From NCBI GenBank assembly GCA_035222895.1, contig JAVYIG010005321.1:62001-126000 (forward strand): 64,000 bases of DNA. The letters are read 5' to 3'. This document shows positions 25,701-37,799 of the stretch, piece by piece. The position numbers were made by a program, and so were the translations under genes. How positions within the stretch are numbered: the first letter of the stretch is position 1; each line of letters opens with the position of its first letter. This DNA is from Strongylocentrotus droebachiensis (Eukaryota; Echinodermata; Echinoidea; Camarodonta; Strongylocentrotidae). The notes beneath the pieces were generated by a model. That model did no database searches. It had not been told where the DNA came from and worked only from the letters and a program-made list of their open reading frames with translations.

Positions 25701-26070
25701 TTTTAACACCATTATAGATTGGTTAACATTGAAAACATTCACAGATTTTAACACCATTATAGATTGGTTAACATTGAAAACATTCACAGATTTTAACACC
25801 AGTATATAGATTGGTTAACATTGAAAACATTCACAGATTTTAACACCATTATAGATTGGTTAACATTGAAAACATTCACAGATTTTAACACCATTATAGA
25901 TTGGTTAACATTGAAAACATTCACAGATTTTAACACCAGTATATAGATTGGTTAACATTGAAAACATTCACAGATTTTAACACCAGTATATAGATTGGTT
26001 TCCATTGAAAACATTCACAGATTTTAACACCAGTGATAGATTGGTTTCCATTGAAAACATTCACACATTT
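25701..26070. repeat. 45-47-bp tandem repeat, 8 copies
   Basis: Unit contains TTTTAACACCATTATAGATT, GGTTAACATTGAAAACATTC and ACAGA. Variants: CCAGTATATAGA in place of CCATTATAGA (adds two bases) and GGTTTCC in place of GGTTAAC in the last two copies. Confidence 0.9.
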
Positions 26071-26509
26071 GTTTAAAGGCTTTGGTACAATTATCCCGTT
26101 GGATATGTGGTATGTCACAAGGAAATCATTGGCATGCCAGAAAAAACGCTAGGCTAATGATATCTTGAAATGTGATTGGCTTTGAACAGATTTGCCAACT
26201 TTATGTTGGATTTTTGTATTGATTATAAGTTTTTTGTCGGCATCACTAGTAATTGTGTATTTTAAACGTAAAACTGTTGACAGTGTTTAATGTTGACATG
26301 AATATGTCTTGGAAATAAAATAAACCCAACATGTGTTTGGTTAAGGAGGCCTTTACGCGAGTAAACATCGGTTTCCTATGGTAAAATAAGAGCCCATTAG
26401 CCTTCCCACAAACGCTTGAAAATGTGAAAATCAGTGTAGTTAATTATAACAGATTGTAAGACCAGTTTGATGTACTGCGCATCAGACACTTAGATTTCGC
26501 ATATTTGTA

Positions 26510-26510
26510 T

Positions 26511-26545
<35 letters not shown>

Positions 26546-26547
26546 TA

Positions 26548-26600
<53 letters not shown>

Positions 26601-26640
26601 GCACTCTCTCTCTCTCTCCCTCTCTTCCAGCCGCCTCTTC
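26510..26640. repeat. CT microsatellite
   Basis: Long TC run with small interruptions; a similar shorter run is at 28488-28512, both followed by related sequence (CAGCC-CCTCTC), so the surrounding segment is probably a duplicated repeat. Confidence 0.85.
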
Positions 26641-27059
26641 CCTCCCCTAGCTCTATATCTATGTTGTTGTTGTTGTTTTTATTTCCAAAATCAGATAAAA
26701 ATAGTATACATAGTAAAATATACAAAGTAAAATATTTATACATGTACATAGACCAAAAAATCGGTGGATAGCCCAATTCAGCAGTGTTTATAGAACACTA
26801 CTGTTCTTCCTTGGGGTCATTATTCATTATTCTATTCATCTTCGGTGCCAAAAAAATACATCATTGTTATTGTACTTTATTGCCCTATACCTCCATATAT
26901 TGTATTTTAACATTGCTGTTTTAATGAGAATAGGCGGGCATGAGGATCTAAACACTGTATTAATCTGCAAACACTGAGTGGACTTTGACACTTTACCACA
27001 ATTTCTTAAACCTCAAGCAGAGCCTAGATCCGTAAGTTAAAGTACAGAGCCTACTGTAG

Positions 27060-27195
27060 TCTCACATTGCAGACAATAGGGACTTTTAGATTCTGCACGA
27101 CGAGAACGTGGACTGCCTTTTTAAGGCAATGTGACGTCACTGCCAGTGCCTTAAAAGGACATCACATTGCCTTAAAAGGGCAGTCCACGTGTAAG
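27060..27195. mobile_element. MITE fragment, partner at 47090-47190
   Basis: AGGGACTTTTAGAT, GAGAACGTGGACTGC, TTTTAAGGCAATGTGACGTC and TGCCAGTGCCTTAAAAGGA match the reverse complement of 47090-47190 in order. Internal inverted repeat GTCCACG/CGTGGAC gives a hairpin. Confidence 0.65.
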
Positions 27196-27204
27196 CGGAC
27201 ACTT

Positions 27205-27870
27205 TTTTTTTTTTTTGGGGGGGGGGGTCTCGAAATTTCAAAAATTGACATTTTCTTCGTTGGGGGGGGGGGGGTAAGGTCACCTTTTTTAGGTCAGCCG
27301 TGGGTATAATTTTTTTTTTTTTTTTTTTAATAATTAAAAAAAAAAAAAAAAAAAAAAGGGGGGGGGGGGGGGGTTTTAGGTTTTTTTAGGGGGGGTTTAC
27401 ACACATAAAAATACCAAAGGGGGGGTTGAACCCCCAAACCCCCCCCCCCCCTGCGTACGCCCCTGTCTACTACTCAAAAGAAAACGTAGAAAAACAACTT
27501 GGAGAAAGAAAACAGTGTAAAGAAACAAAATATAATGAGACCACCGCGTCGACAAAGGAATGCCGTAAAACATATAAACATACCACAATAGCAGAGACTT
27601 ATGAAAATACAAATAATTTATTTTGTCGGTATCACCAAAGGGGGGGGGGTTGAACCCCCAAACCCCCCCCCCCCCCCCCTGCGTACGCCCCTGTCTACTA
27701 CTCAAAAGAAAACGTAGAAAAACAACTTGGAGAAAGAAAACAGTGTAAAGAAACAAAATATAATGAGACCACCGCGTCGACAAAGGAATGCCGTAAAACA
27801 CATAAACATACCACAATAGCAGAGACTTATGAAAATACAAATAATTTATTTTGTCGGTATCACTCGTGAT
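27205..27870. repeat. Homopolymer-rich tract and 228-bp tandem duplication
   Basis: Runs of T, G, A and C (27209-27460) lead into two copies of a unit beginning CCAAAGGGGGG TTGAACCCCC (27415 and 27632). The unit continues TGCGTACGCCCCTG, TACTACTCAAAAGAAAACGT and ends TATTTTGTCGGTATCAC. The copies differ by one visible substitution outside the runs. Assembly error in the runs is likely. Confidence 0.75.
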
Positions 27871-28459
27871 TTTGTAATGTAAACGTAAAATTGTTGAAAT
27901 TGTTTAAATTCTGTCTAAAGTGTTGGGAATCCCACAATTTTGAGCCACATTTAAGACACACTTTTGCAAAGAAAAAAATTGTTTGAAGACCCCCTGGAAA
28001 ACAGTACTGCGATTACTGACGGGGTCACCCTGTTTAAATAAAACGAAATAAATAAATAAATAAATAAAAGAAGTATACATAATTCGGGTTTCCTGTTGTA
28101 CGCAAAAAATCTAAATGTTGTATTCTTTCATAAATTTTCGTCTTGGCAGAAATGTGTCTTAAATGACATCCTCTTAGATATTATGATACATTTCAGGTGA
28201 AATTTTGTCATCCAATTTTTGGTGAATTTGGGGCTCCCAGGCTCCCAACACTTTAGGGGCTTAAATGTTGCCATGGAGATTTCTTGAAAAAAGGGAAATA
28301 TGTGAACATGAGTTTAGGAGTCTGTTTAGCCAGTGAAGATCCGTTGCAAATGGTAAAACAAGAGCCCGTAAGGCTTCCTTGAAACGAGTGTAAATATGAA
28401 AATCTGTGTAGTTAATGATAAATACCTGATTGAAAGACCGGTTGAACTGCGCAACAGAC

Positions 28460-29880
28460 ACTTGGACTTTGCATCTTTATTCCCAATCTCTCTCTCTCTC
28501 TCTCTCTCTCAGCCACCTCTCCTCTCTCCCTCGCTCTCTCTATTCATCTCTGTGATCCAAAGGAATACGTCATCTTAAAACCTCCAAATATTGGTATTTT
28601 AACATTTGGTACTTCCAAGAGCTCATTTTGCGATTCGTATTTTTTGTTTATATAATTAAAGGTATAATGCATATATTTGTTCAAATTTCTTCAGTATTCA
28701 AATGAAATGTTTTGATCAGAAAAGATAAAAACTATTGTAATATAAGGAAAATATAATGTAATGTAATATGTTATATAAGGAATATTGTAATAATCTTAAT
28801 GTAATTCATTATAATAACAAAAAGTACAGGAACCTTTTTTCAAGAATACATCATCATTCGCAATTTATACCATATTTTTACCGACCATTTATCTAATTCA
28901 CTTTATCAGAGTGTGGCACACACAAACCCCACACCTTCAAGGACACTCACACGGGCGCACGTTCACACCCATATTTATCCACGCACAAAGGATCACGTGC
29001 AACAAATTTATCCAAGCTGATATCTTCTCAGCCTCCACACAATGTTGGTTATATATATTGTGCACGAACGGTTTTATCAATGTAAATTAATTACTTTACT
29101 CGTTAAAATATTTCTAAGCGTCATATTGGATCTCTAATGGCTGCCTTGTGTTTTTCTCTCCTTCACAGGTGAACCATTGGACATTGTGACGTACACCTAA
29201 AAGATGATGTCTGCCTGAATCCATATCTCCGCCGTGTATGCTGATCAATGATTAATACTGAAGGAGTCGTAAGGAGAGACTCGGAGAAAGGAATACACAA
29301 ACACGTACACACGCACACACCTAGTAACACACACACCCACATCTTATACAGCAAGCTACTCGCAATCATCCAGTGAACGGTCAAATGGGTTTTGTATGCA
29401 TGCATTGATTTTGTACATTAAACTCTTTTTAATCGTCTCTAACGAAAACAGTTATTAAGATCGCTATAAGGATTTAAATTTTACACTAAGACTGTTTTTA
29501 AAAACATTTTTTTTAAAGATTTTTTTTTTAAAGACTCGTTTAGGCTATAAAGAATAGATTTCTAGAAATAATCTCATTTTGTTGAAATGATTCTCACTAA
29601 TTGCTTGAGCCTGATTTAACTTTTACAGGCGTATTCCCAATAAACTTCGTATGATTTAGCAAGCATATACCTGAGCATAGTCCACTGAACATTTCGTATA
29701 TCTAGTGCACAGATGAGACTTTATTGTTTCTGTTTATTGAACGTCTTCACTTTTTATTGTGATACAGACAATAAAGTGAATTTTGAAAGCTGGAATAGAA
29801 ATGTTATAATGTTCTCCTCCTGTGCATTAATAGTTGTCTTTTGATAAAAACATTGAGATATGAGAGTCTATTATGCTTGT
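28460..29880. other. AT-rich region with CT and AC runs
   Basis: Holds a CT run (28488-28512), AC-rich stretches (28915-28975, 29300-29340) and AT-rich sequence; no supported exon. A possible acceptor TTCACAG at 29163-29169 opens only a short frame. Confidence 0.35.
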
Positions 29881-29890
29881 ACCATATATA

Positions 29891-30778
29891 CAGTGCGTCC
29901 CAGAAAAAACGAAACCGAGAAGTATCGATGTTTTATCATAACTTAATCACAACCATAATTAATGAATGATACATATTTGGAAAGCTTAGAGTCTCTTCTT
30001 TCAGTTGATGCTACTCACGTGATGCTTTACGTGATATTTCACGCATGAGTGATTAAAAGCAATTTGAAGGAAGGAAACCAAAAAGACATTTGGCGGGCGG
30101 TATCTGAATTTCGAAGAAAAATTCACATTTCTAGAAAGTTGAGTTTCTGCTCTTTCATATGATACATCAATCAAGAAAAATGAGCCAGGAATAACAAAGT
30201 TCTGTTTGTTTAAAGTAGCCCTTACATTTTCATAATTTTAACAAACGAATTCGTTTTCACTTGGTGCCTGCCGTAGCAAAAAGCAGATTTGACAAAAGAC
30301 TTAACTCCGTTTCGTTGACAATCAGCCATGCATGAAGACACTCGTCTACGGCTGATTGTCAACGAAACGGAGTTAAGTCTTTTGTTAATTTCGTTTATTG
30401 ATACGGCAGGCAGCCAGTGAAAACGAATTCGTTTAATAAAATTATGGAAATACAAGCACTACTTTAAACAAACAGAACTTTGTCATTGCTGGCTCATTTT
30501 TCCTGATTGAGGTGTCATATGAAAGGGCAGAAACTCAACTTTCTAGAAATGTGAATTTTTCTTCGAAATTCAGATACCGCCCGCCAAATGTCTTTTTGGT
30601 TTCCTTCATTCAAATTGCTTTAAATCGTTCATGCGTGAAATATGCATCACGGGAGTAGCATCAACTGAAAGAGGAGACTCTAAGCTTTCCAAATATGTAT
30701 CATTCATTAATTATGGTTATGATTACGTTATGATAGAACATCGATACTTCTCGGTTTCGTTTTTTCTGGGACGCACTG
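29891..30778. mobile_element. 888-bp near-perfect palindrome (foldback element, Tc1/mariner-type ends)
   Basis: Two arms of about 430 bases are inverted repeats nearly to the centre (loop about 30324-30345, GCATGAAGACACTCGTC). The ends read CAGTGCGTCCCAGAAAAAAC at both sides, flanked by TA, the target site and terminal CAGT of Tc1/mariner elements. No transposase fragment is visible. The arms show scattered differences and a few short indels. Confidence 0.88.
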
Positions 30779-30800
30779 TATATATATATAAGAAGCATTC

Positions 30801-30993
30801 TATAGTGAAACCTGTCTATAAAGACCACCCAAGGGAGACAAAAAATTGGTCTTTGTAGGCAGGTGGTCTTTATGTACAGGTTCATTTAGTTAATGTTTCA
30901 ATGAAAAACCATTTTCAAGGGAAACAAAAAAGTGGTCTTTAGTAGACAGTAGGCCTCTGTAGAACGATAGTCACTGAAGCAGGTTTGACTGTA
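30801..30993. mobile_element. MITE with TATAGTGAAACCTG ends
   Basis: TATAGTGAAACCTGTCTATA at the left and GAAGCAGGTTTGACTGTA at the right are imperfect inverted repeats, with internal GGTCTTTATAGACAGG-like repeats (AAGACCACC, GTGGTCTTT). Type commonly seen in marine invertebrate genomes with TA targets. Confidence 0.6.
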
Positions 30994-31698
30994 CTACATG
31001 ATTAACCGGATAAGTATCAAACTAAACTCAAATGATGTATGAAATTTAATTTCACCCCAAATTAGGATCGACGGTTATCTTAGTGCATTATGAAAATATC
31101 AAACATGTACTAAGCTAGTCCACTTCGAAATTGATTCCGATAGGTGTCTTTTTTTCTTTAGCTCTTCTTTCATATTTGTTTCATTTGATATTCTCTTTCA
31201 TAAAGGGACTGCGGATCTGCATTTCAAATGCTTCTGACACTAGTGGAACTCCTCGAAAAACCCATGTGGTAAATACAGATGATCTGGTGGAAGATTGTCA
31301 AATCTATTGTCTTTTAAGTTTGTGAATTAGAGGCTCATATATTTCACTCATACTTATACCTTTCTTTCTTTTTCAGTGGGTCAAATCTTTCATATAAAAA
31401 CACAAAATAAACTGAAGACCAATTCTAAACAATATTATCACTTCGCTTGCTTTCTTTGCTTTTCTACACGGTCTCTTGATTGCCGCACGTGCAATTTTGC
31501 ACATAATAGTAGGTAACGAATGGCGGAAAGATTACATTGTGTAACGCAATGGCTTTGCGAAATCTTGATCTCGATTAGCTCAATGACAACCACTGTAACA
31601 CCAGAAAGTGTATTCCAAAGAATAGTACAATGTGACACAGGGTGATTATTTGTGTGGCATATAAAGAGCTGGGTACACTGTTACCCAGTTCCCATATA

Positions 31699-31783
31699 TA
31701 AAGTCTTGAGAATATATAAACTTCATCATTGTGACATCATGGTGTATTCTTAATAGATGAAGTTTATATCTTCTCAAGACTTT
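31699..31783. repeat. Short hairpin element
   Basis: AAGTCTTGAGAATATATAAA CTTCATC is matched by GATGAAGTTTATATCTTCTC AAGACTT across a 30-base loop. Confidence 0.6.
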
Positions 31784-32081
31784 ATTGTTAAAGCTGAAGA
31801 GTATAATGGTTTCAACAATACAGTTCTCATATTAGATCTATGCTTAATTAAATAAAGAATCAACCATATTGTCACAATCATTGCATGAAAAGAGATATAC
31901 AAATAGTATAAATGTTGGGACAACACTGTATGTAGGCCTATGTGTGTTCATATTGGTGGACGAGATTTCCAATGGCAAATAAATATACTGCACGTGTTTG
32001 CATCCGTTTACATGTTCATCACGTCAGTTTATTCCGAATAATAATTTTGTTTGTGTTGTATTTGTTTTTCCTACTAATTAG

Positions 32082-32275
32082 GGGCTCGCCTGGAACATCC
32101 CAAGGACAAAACAATTAAAACTCCGAACAATCGACAAAGGATCGACCCTTGTCATCATGTCCATGTCAATGACGTCATCGACGGCGACCTCATCATCTCA
32201 ACGAAGAACTAACGACAGTTTCACATTTCTTAAATATTTTTCGCCAAAATTGCAAAGTATTGACTCAACGATCAA
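32082..32275 (+). other. Possible 3' exon (weak)
   Basis: A pyrimidine-rich tract ending CTACTAATTAG precedes less AT-rich sequence that stays open in two frames (to TAA near 32211 and to TAG near 32275). No upstream exon with a matching donor was found, and neither peptide resembles a known domain. Chance sequence is equally likely. Confidence 0.15.
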
Positions 32276-33029
32276 TCGGTAGTATTATCAATGGATATTT
32301 AAACGAAGAAAGTATGAACAAGACTTAAAAGAGATAAGCCTATTTTTGGTCAATGATAGCTGTATTTCAATTTCCGCTTTTCGTATTTGCTTCAATATTA
32401 AAGTATATGCTAAATAGTAGTGTTTTAAAGATTTACCTTTAGTTTGCAATATTTTTAATAAAAAGATGGATTACCAAGTACAATTTTGCATATGCAATGA
32501 TTGTTGAAATTCAAAGGCTTTGGATTTTCAGAATTATCAATGTACCAAACATTCTAAGGCACCTCTCATTTACCACATTAAAGAACTGTTCCATTCAAAT
32601 GGGACAAAACATATATCAAATAAACATCAACGGTGTCATACGTTGTAGCGTGTATTGTTTGGCAATATGTGTATATTCCTATATGATCCTGCATGTCGGC
32701 AGTGAATTCATGAATATTCTTTACTTACCAATATTTAATTTCTGCGATGTATCTCGGAGCATCACAGCAGCACGTGGAATACAAATCTCTTTTGATCAGT
32801 CTTCTCCCTAAGCCGCATGCCATTTTAATAATACCCTCGGAATGTAAAGGAGAAAGATGACTTTGTTTCCATAGCAGCAGTGATGACAGAGCTTCTTTGA
32901 CTGTGTGGTAACTACGCGGTTATTCCATGTCATATAGAATAGTAGAACAGTTGAACAAATTGCTGAGGACGGAACAACTAATACACACATTTTTTCTTTC
33001 TTTTCGAAAGGAATTGAAATTTAAAGGCT

Positions 33030-33215
33030 GTCGGCACTAGTTTGGCCAGGAGGGGTGAGACCTCCATACCTGGTCACTGACAGGAGAATATCTCATCAAA
33101 TCAGCTCTCAATTAACGTAAGAAAAAGGGGATCATGGGGGACCAACGGGTACCGTGTAGGCATTGTTTGCTATGTAGAAGGCGCAAGTAGCTACAAGTAG
33201 TGCAGTCCTGTTTTA
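33030..33215 (-). repeat. Dispersed repeat, inverted partner of 17225-17425
   Basis: GGGGGACCAACGG, TAACGTAAGAAAAAGGGGAT and GTAGCTACAAGTAG are the reverse complement of motifs at 17.25-17.42 kb. Family not recognised. Confidence 0.6.
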
Positions 33216-33659
33216 AAGGGTGTCTGAGATTCAGTGCATAGTATCTGATATTGTGGACTGAACCTCAGAGCTCTCAAGTCCAACAGTAAGACTACCTCGT
33301 TATGGCTCAAGTAACAGACTTTAATAATGTTTGCAGTGTTTTCACTTTCGAAATGCATGAGAATATTGAAAATTGTCGAAATCAAGTTAATAGCTAATAA
33401 CTATTGGGTTGGCTGAGTCATCCGGACGGTAGATTATAATAAAGCGGTGTGCGTCCGTCTATTGCCCCCTTCGCCTCCCTCGCTGAAGAGGGTTCTATTT
33501 TCGAACGGCATTAACGGTGAAAAGTCTCATATATGATTTCTAATTATCTAGGTATCTGTTGGTACATTCAATGTTAAGCTTCTTAAACTATGCACATGTC
33601 TTTATTGGTATGATAGGAAAACTGACTTTTCTTTTAATTATGGTTATGGTCACATGTGA

Positions 33660-33890
33660 GCTTTGTGTTTCACTGGCAAAGACCCTTGCATCTAACGGCA
33701 GGTCCTGGGTTCGATACTTACTTAGTGCGTACATCCTTAAAGAAGTCATTTTAATATTCGTCCCTCTCCGTCGAGCCAGGTATATGTGTATGGTATTGTT
33801 AGGGTAACAATTATTCCAGGGTGCTCAGAAACAGCAGTGCCAGTACTGATGTTGCTCCCATGGGTAGATAATACCATATTGTCATCATTC
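33660..33890 (+). mobile_element. SINE copy
   Basis: B-box-like GGTCCTGGGTTCGATAC, GAGCCAGGTAT core, and GGGTAACAATTATTCCAGG tail, ending near TAATACCATATTGTCATC. Confidence 0.5.
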
Positions 33891-33999
33891 TTATCGTCAT
33901 TAAACTAAAAATGATAAATGAAAGTGACCATGTTTAATTCAGCCTCCTTGATGAATAAAGGAGGTCAATACGAATGCATGCAAACCGTAGCAATTTTTG

Positions 34000-35760
34000 T
34001 ATATATATGGTTCTCAGACAATGTGTGGATTTGTCATACAAATTGTGAACATTCCATGATAGGTATAATACGACAAAGCAATTTAATCCTTCATTTTTTT
34101 TCTTTATTTTACAGTATGCCTAAGCTCAAATGTTTCAAATTATCAAATAACAAATCAAATATAAAAATGTTGCACTCAAATAAAGCACCACTGAATATAT
34201 GGTGGTCATTTTGTGATATGTAATGCATTGGGGAAAGATACATTATAAGCAACGTTTTCTCTGATGAACAAGTTATATATATACATGTTCGTAATATAGC
34301 CCTTTGTTTTCAATGGAAATATATTCATGGAATTCAAAGGAACAACATATGTTGGCTATGTTTGTGGAAAAACAAATGACTGAACAACTTATGTTAAGAT
34401 AGATGTTATTATTACTTAACTCATTTTGGATAGAATAATTTGATTTCTGTATGTTTTGATTTATGACAGAATCACTACTATCTGTGACTCGGACTTTCAA
34501 ATTCGTTTTAGATTTTGCTAGTAATGCCAAAAACATTATGATTATTGAATATTATACAACACATATTGTATAGCATTCACAATATAGTGACTTGTTAATG
34601 TGTTGATGTTATACGAGTGATTGTACTTTATCCTACAAATCTATGCAAAAAATGTTAAGTAGTGATTACATATGATAGAAAACTAGATGTACTGTTCTTC
34701 TTTTTCCATGGTGATAATTAGCATTCACTAATTTTCTTGGTTTTTACTATCTCATTTATCAACATAATTAGTCATATTATCACTATTATATTTATTATTA
34801 TTTTCGTTATTATCATTATTGCTATTACTATTATTATTATTATTATTATTATCATAATAAATAATGTTATCATAATTGTCGTTGCCATTATAGTTACAAG
34901 CATTATTAATCGAACACTATAACTGAGAGTTTATATTACGTAACATTTCTGGTGGCATTCTAACTTTCTTCAAAGTTACTTATGGTCAGTCTATCTCTAT
35001 GTTTAAAGGGGGTGTGGAAAAATAATAGCTCTTTAATCATGATTATAGGTATAATATTACGATTGTTATTCCTTTCCTCTTCTTGTTAAGCACTACGCTA
35101 AGGAATACTACTCGTTTTCGTTTATTCTATTATTATTGTGATATTTTGTCACAGGTTTTCATTTTCTATTTTAGTTATTATTAATTTTTCATCATGGATT
35201 AATTATTCAATATACATCAGTGGCAGCATATAGTATTGATAGCATCTTTCTTTCATTGACTTGTTTTGGCCTAGAAACTATTTTCCTACTAGTAGTGAAC
35301 AGAATCTAGACTTGATCTTATTCTATTTATCGCAATTGTTAGATAATATTATAACGATGACTATTCCCAAGTATTAAATGTGTATCTATTCATATAATAT
35401 ATATGTAATTCACATGTATAGAATGTTTTTTCTTTTGTTATATCCCTTGTAAATATTTCGGACCCTTTGTGTCTGATTTATACACTATTTATATAAAAGA
35501 GAAATACGGTAGTTATAATATCATATTATCAAATATCATTTTAATAGTAACAATGACTATAATACACAATTATATATCATGCTTGTTGTTGGTAAATGTT
35601 TATCGATAATACATAAAGATGCATATAATACAAGTTATAATCTGTTCACATCTTGTCTTTTACAGTGGAGTTCGTAAGCAAACAATTTTCCTTACATGAT
35701 GCGTCTACTCTGTATGGGAGCGGTTCACATGTGTGAAGTCTCCAAAATGTGTGACTTGAA
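34000..35760. other. AT-rich region, no gene seen
   Basis: Includes ATT microsatellite at 34825-34852 within a wider ATT/ATC-rich stretch (34780-34920). No supported coding. Confidence 0.4.
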
Positions 35761-35766
35761 ATAGCT

Positions 35767-36005
35767 GGAGGTGTCGTGGTTTAATGATCCATTCCATTGA
35801 CTCTCAATCCAAGGGTTGAGGGATCGAATCTCAACGTGGCACTAATATTATTTGGCAAGACATTAATCCACATTTGCCGCTCTCCACCCAGGTGTAAATT
35901 GGTACCTGGCTATTGCTTGGGTAATAAAAGTAACAGGGCCCTTTAAATAGGAAGAACAACACTGAAGGAGGTGAGGCTTTTCTGTCTAAACAAATTACTA
36001 TTACG
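35767..36005 (+). mobile_element. Full-length tRNA-derived SINE
   Basis: Head GGAGGTGTCGTGGTTTAATG, B box GAGGGATCGAATCTCAAC, core AAGACATTAATCCACATTTG with CTCTCCACCCAGGTGTAAAT, GGTACCTGGCTATTGC, and tail GGAGGTGAGGCTTTTCTGTC with ATTAC. Clearest example of the family in the window. Confidence 0.75.
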
Positions 36006-37290
36006 AAATTAGTAGCCCTCCCCCTTTCCTACCTCCCCCTCAAAAACTAATTATTCATGTGCCTTATGTTATAACTACAAAGTACAAACTTAAAGGGAAA
36101 TACCTTCGCTATACCGTACTCCATTTAAAGGCTGGCTATTTTATTGACATCTCAGTCACTGCAATACTGTATTTTCAATTGCACGTAAATCTGAAATGAC
36201 AGTAAGATGCCCTGCCTTCAAAATGTTCAGGCATCCCTCGTTTTTTTATTTTTTTATTTCAGCTTTCATTCTTTACGAAGTAAATCAACGAAGAAATGTC
36301 AATTTTAAAGGACCCCTCTTCAAATGCCCCTCAATTTCGAAATATGACGTGACATGGCATGGGTGGATCAAACTTTCTTGCAACATTAATTTTGTGTATA
36401 GTCCTACACATTGATATTCAGCAAGATGTAGCCCCTTTTCTTTTCATTTTACCCATTTCACAACTTTACACTATATATCCATTGTCATGTACTACGCATT
36501 TAATCTTTCCCAGGTGCTTCCAGCCATAATGTAATTCAACTCAATGGTGATTTCAATACCCTATTGTATATCCCATAGAAATCATGAACGGTTCACACTT
36601 TTCAAAACGTGACGCACAGTTCTATTGACTCTGCGAAATCTTTGTGGCTGTGCGAACTGGCCTTTAAATTAGGTGGTATACATGACGTAGCAATGATAAA
36701 AGTTCAAGGTCAGTGATAAGCAGCGTCATGGTACATCATACTCAAAGTATGTCCATGACATAACAAATAGCCAGGGTGTCTCCCTACCGTCTCCCTTGTG
36801 TATCATAATGAAGGTCTTTATCGTATAAACGTTTTTGATTGATAAGACATCTGCCGTTGAGGGGGCTAGACCCGTCCCTTTATTATAGAGAGATAGTTTT
36901 AAAACCGTCACTCGCATTCACAGGTCAATTCATGGACATCCAATGAATTTCCTCCCACCTACAATCTTTATGGGAGGGAGGGATTTTCAGCTCTAGGAAG
37001 CTTTGTTCAAATATGAAGCGGTACACCGCTGCGGGGTTTTTTTAATGGTGACTTAAAGTGTAAAGCTCTTCAAACTATCTTAAAACGGGGTTTTCCGCAT
37101 CATATCTAAACCAGCCATACATTGATTTCCTATGAAAGTGCGCCCACTAACGGCATCAGAAAGAACGAAGAAAAAAAACGGTTCTACCGCAATATATCTG
37201 GATTATGGATTATACTCAAAGCAGTTGTAAGTGTCGAGAATCCCTTATAACTTTCTCAAGGGCCGATCCTGATTATTGTAAAGATGGAAT
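36006..37290. other. Unique region, no gene seen
   Basis: Moderately AT-rich with a G run at 37290-37309; no supported exon on either strand. Confidence 0.35.
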
Positions 37291-37459
37291 GGGGGGGGGG
37301 GGGGGGGGGCACAGATCCCTAAAATTTGGCCACAATAAAGGACGCATTTATACCGATTGCTTACTGTATACCTAATATTTTTAAGGTTTTGTGGTACATA
37401 GGCTTGCTGTGCCCCTTACAGCTGCATTGAAGAAAAAAAGGAATACAAATCGAAAAGAA

Positions 37460-37542
37460 AACATGGAAATAGAGAGAGAGAGATATAGAAAAAGGAAAAA
37501 AAGAGAGAGGGAGAGAAAGAGAGAGAGGGAGGGAGAGAAAGA

Positions 37543-37582
<40 letters not shown>

Positions 37583-37678
37583 AAGATCGAGAGAGAAAAA
37601 GAGAGAGAAAGAGAGAGAGGAGAGAGAGAGAGATAGGGAGAGGGGGAGAAAGAGAGAGAAAGAGAGAAATAGAGAGGG

Positions 37679-37717
<39 letters not shown>

Positions 37718-37735
37718 AGATATAGGGAGAGGGGA
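37460..37735. repeat. GA microsatellite
   Basis: GAGA/GAAAGA tract; the arginine/glutamate and serine/leucine open frames are artefacts. Confidence 0.88.
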
Positions 37736-37799
37736 AGGGGGTGGTTATTGGCTTGAAAAGCAAGGGATAGTGGTGACGCAAAGAATACCCAAATTCCAT

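Noticed and set aside
33559-33807. 82-codon plus-strand frame with hydrophobic segments
   Set aside because: Overlaps a SINE copy and runs across its B box.
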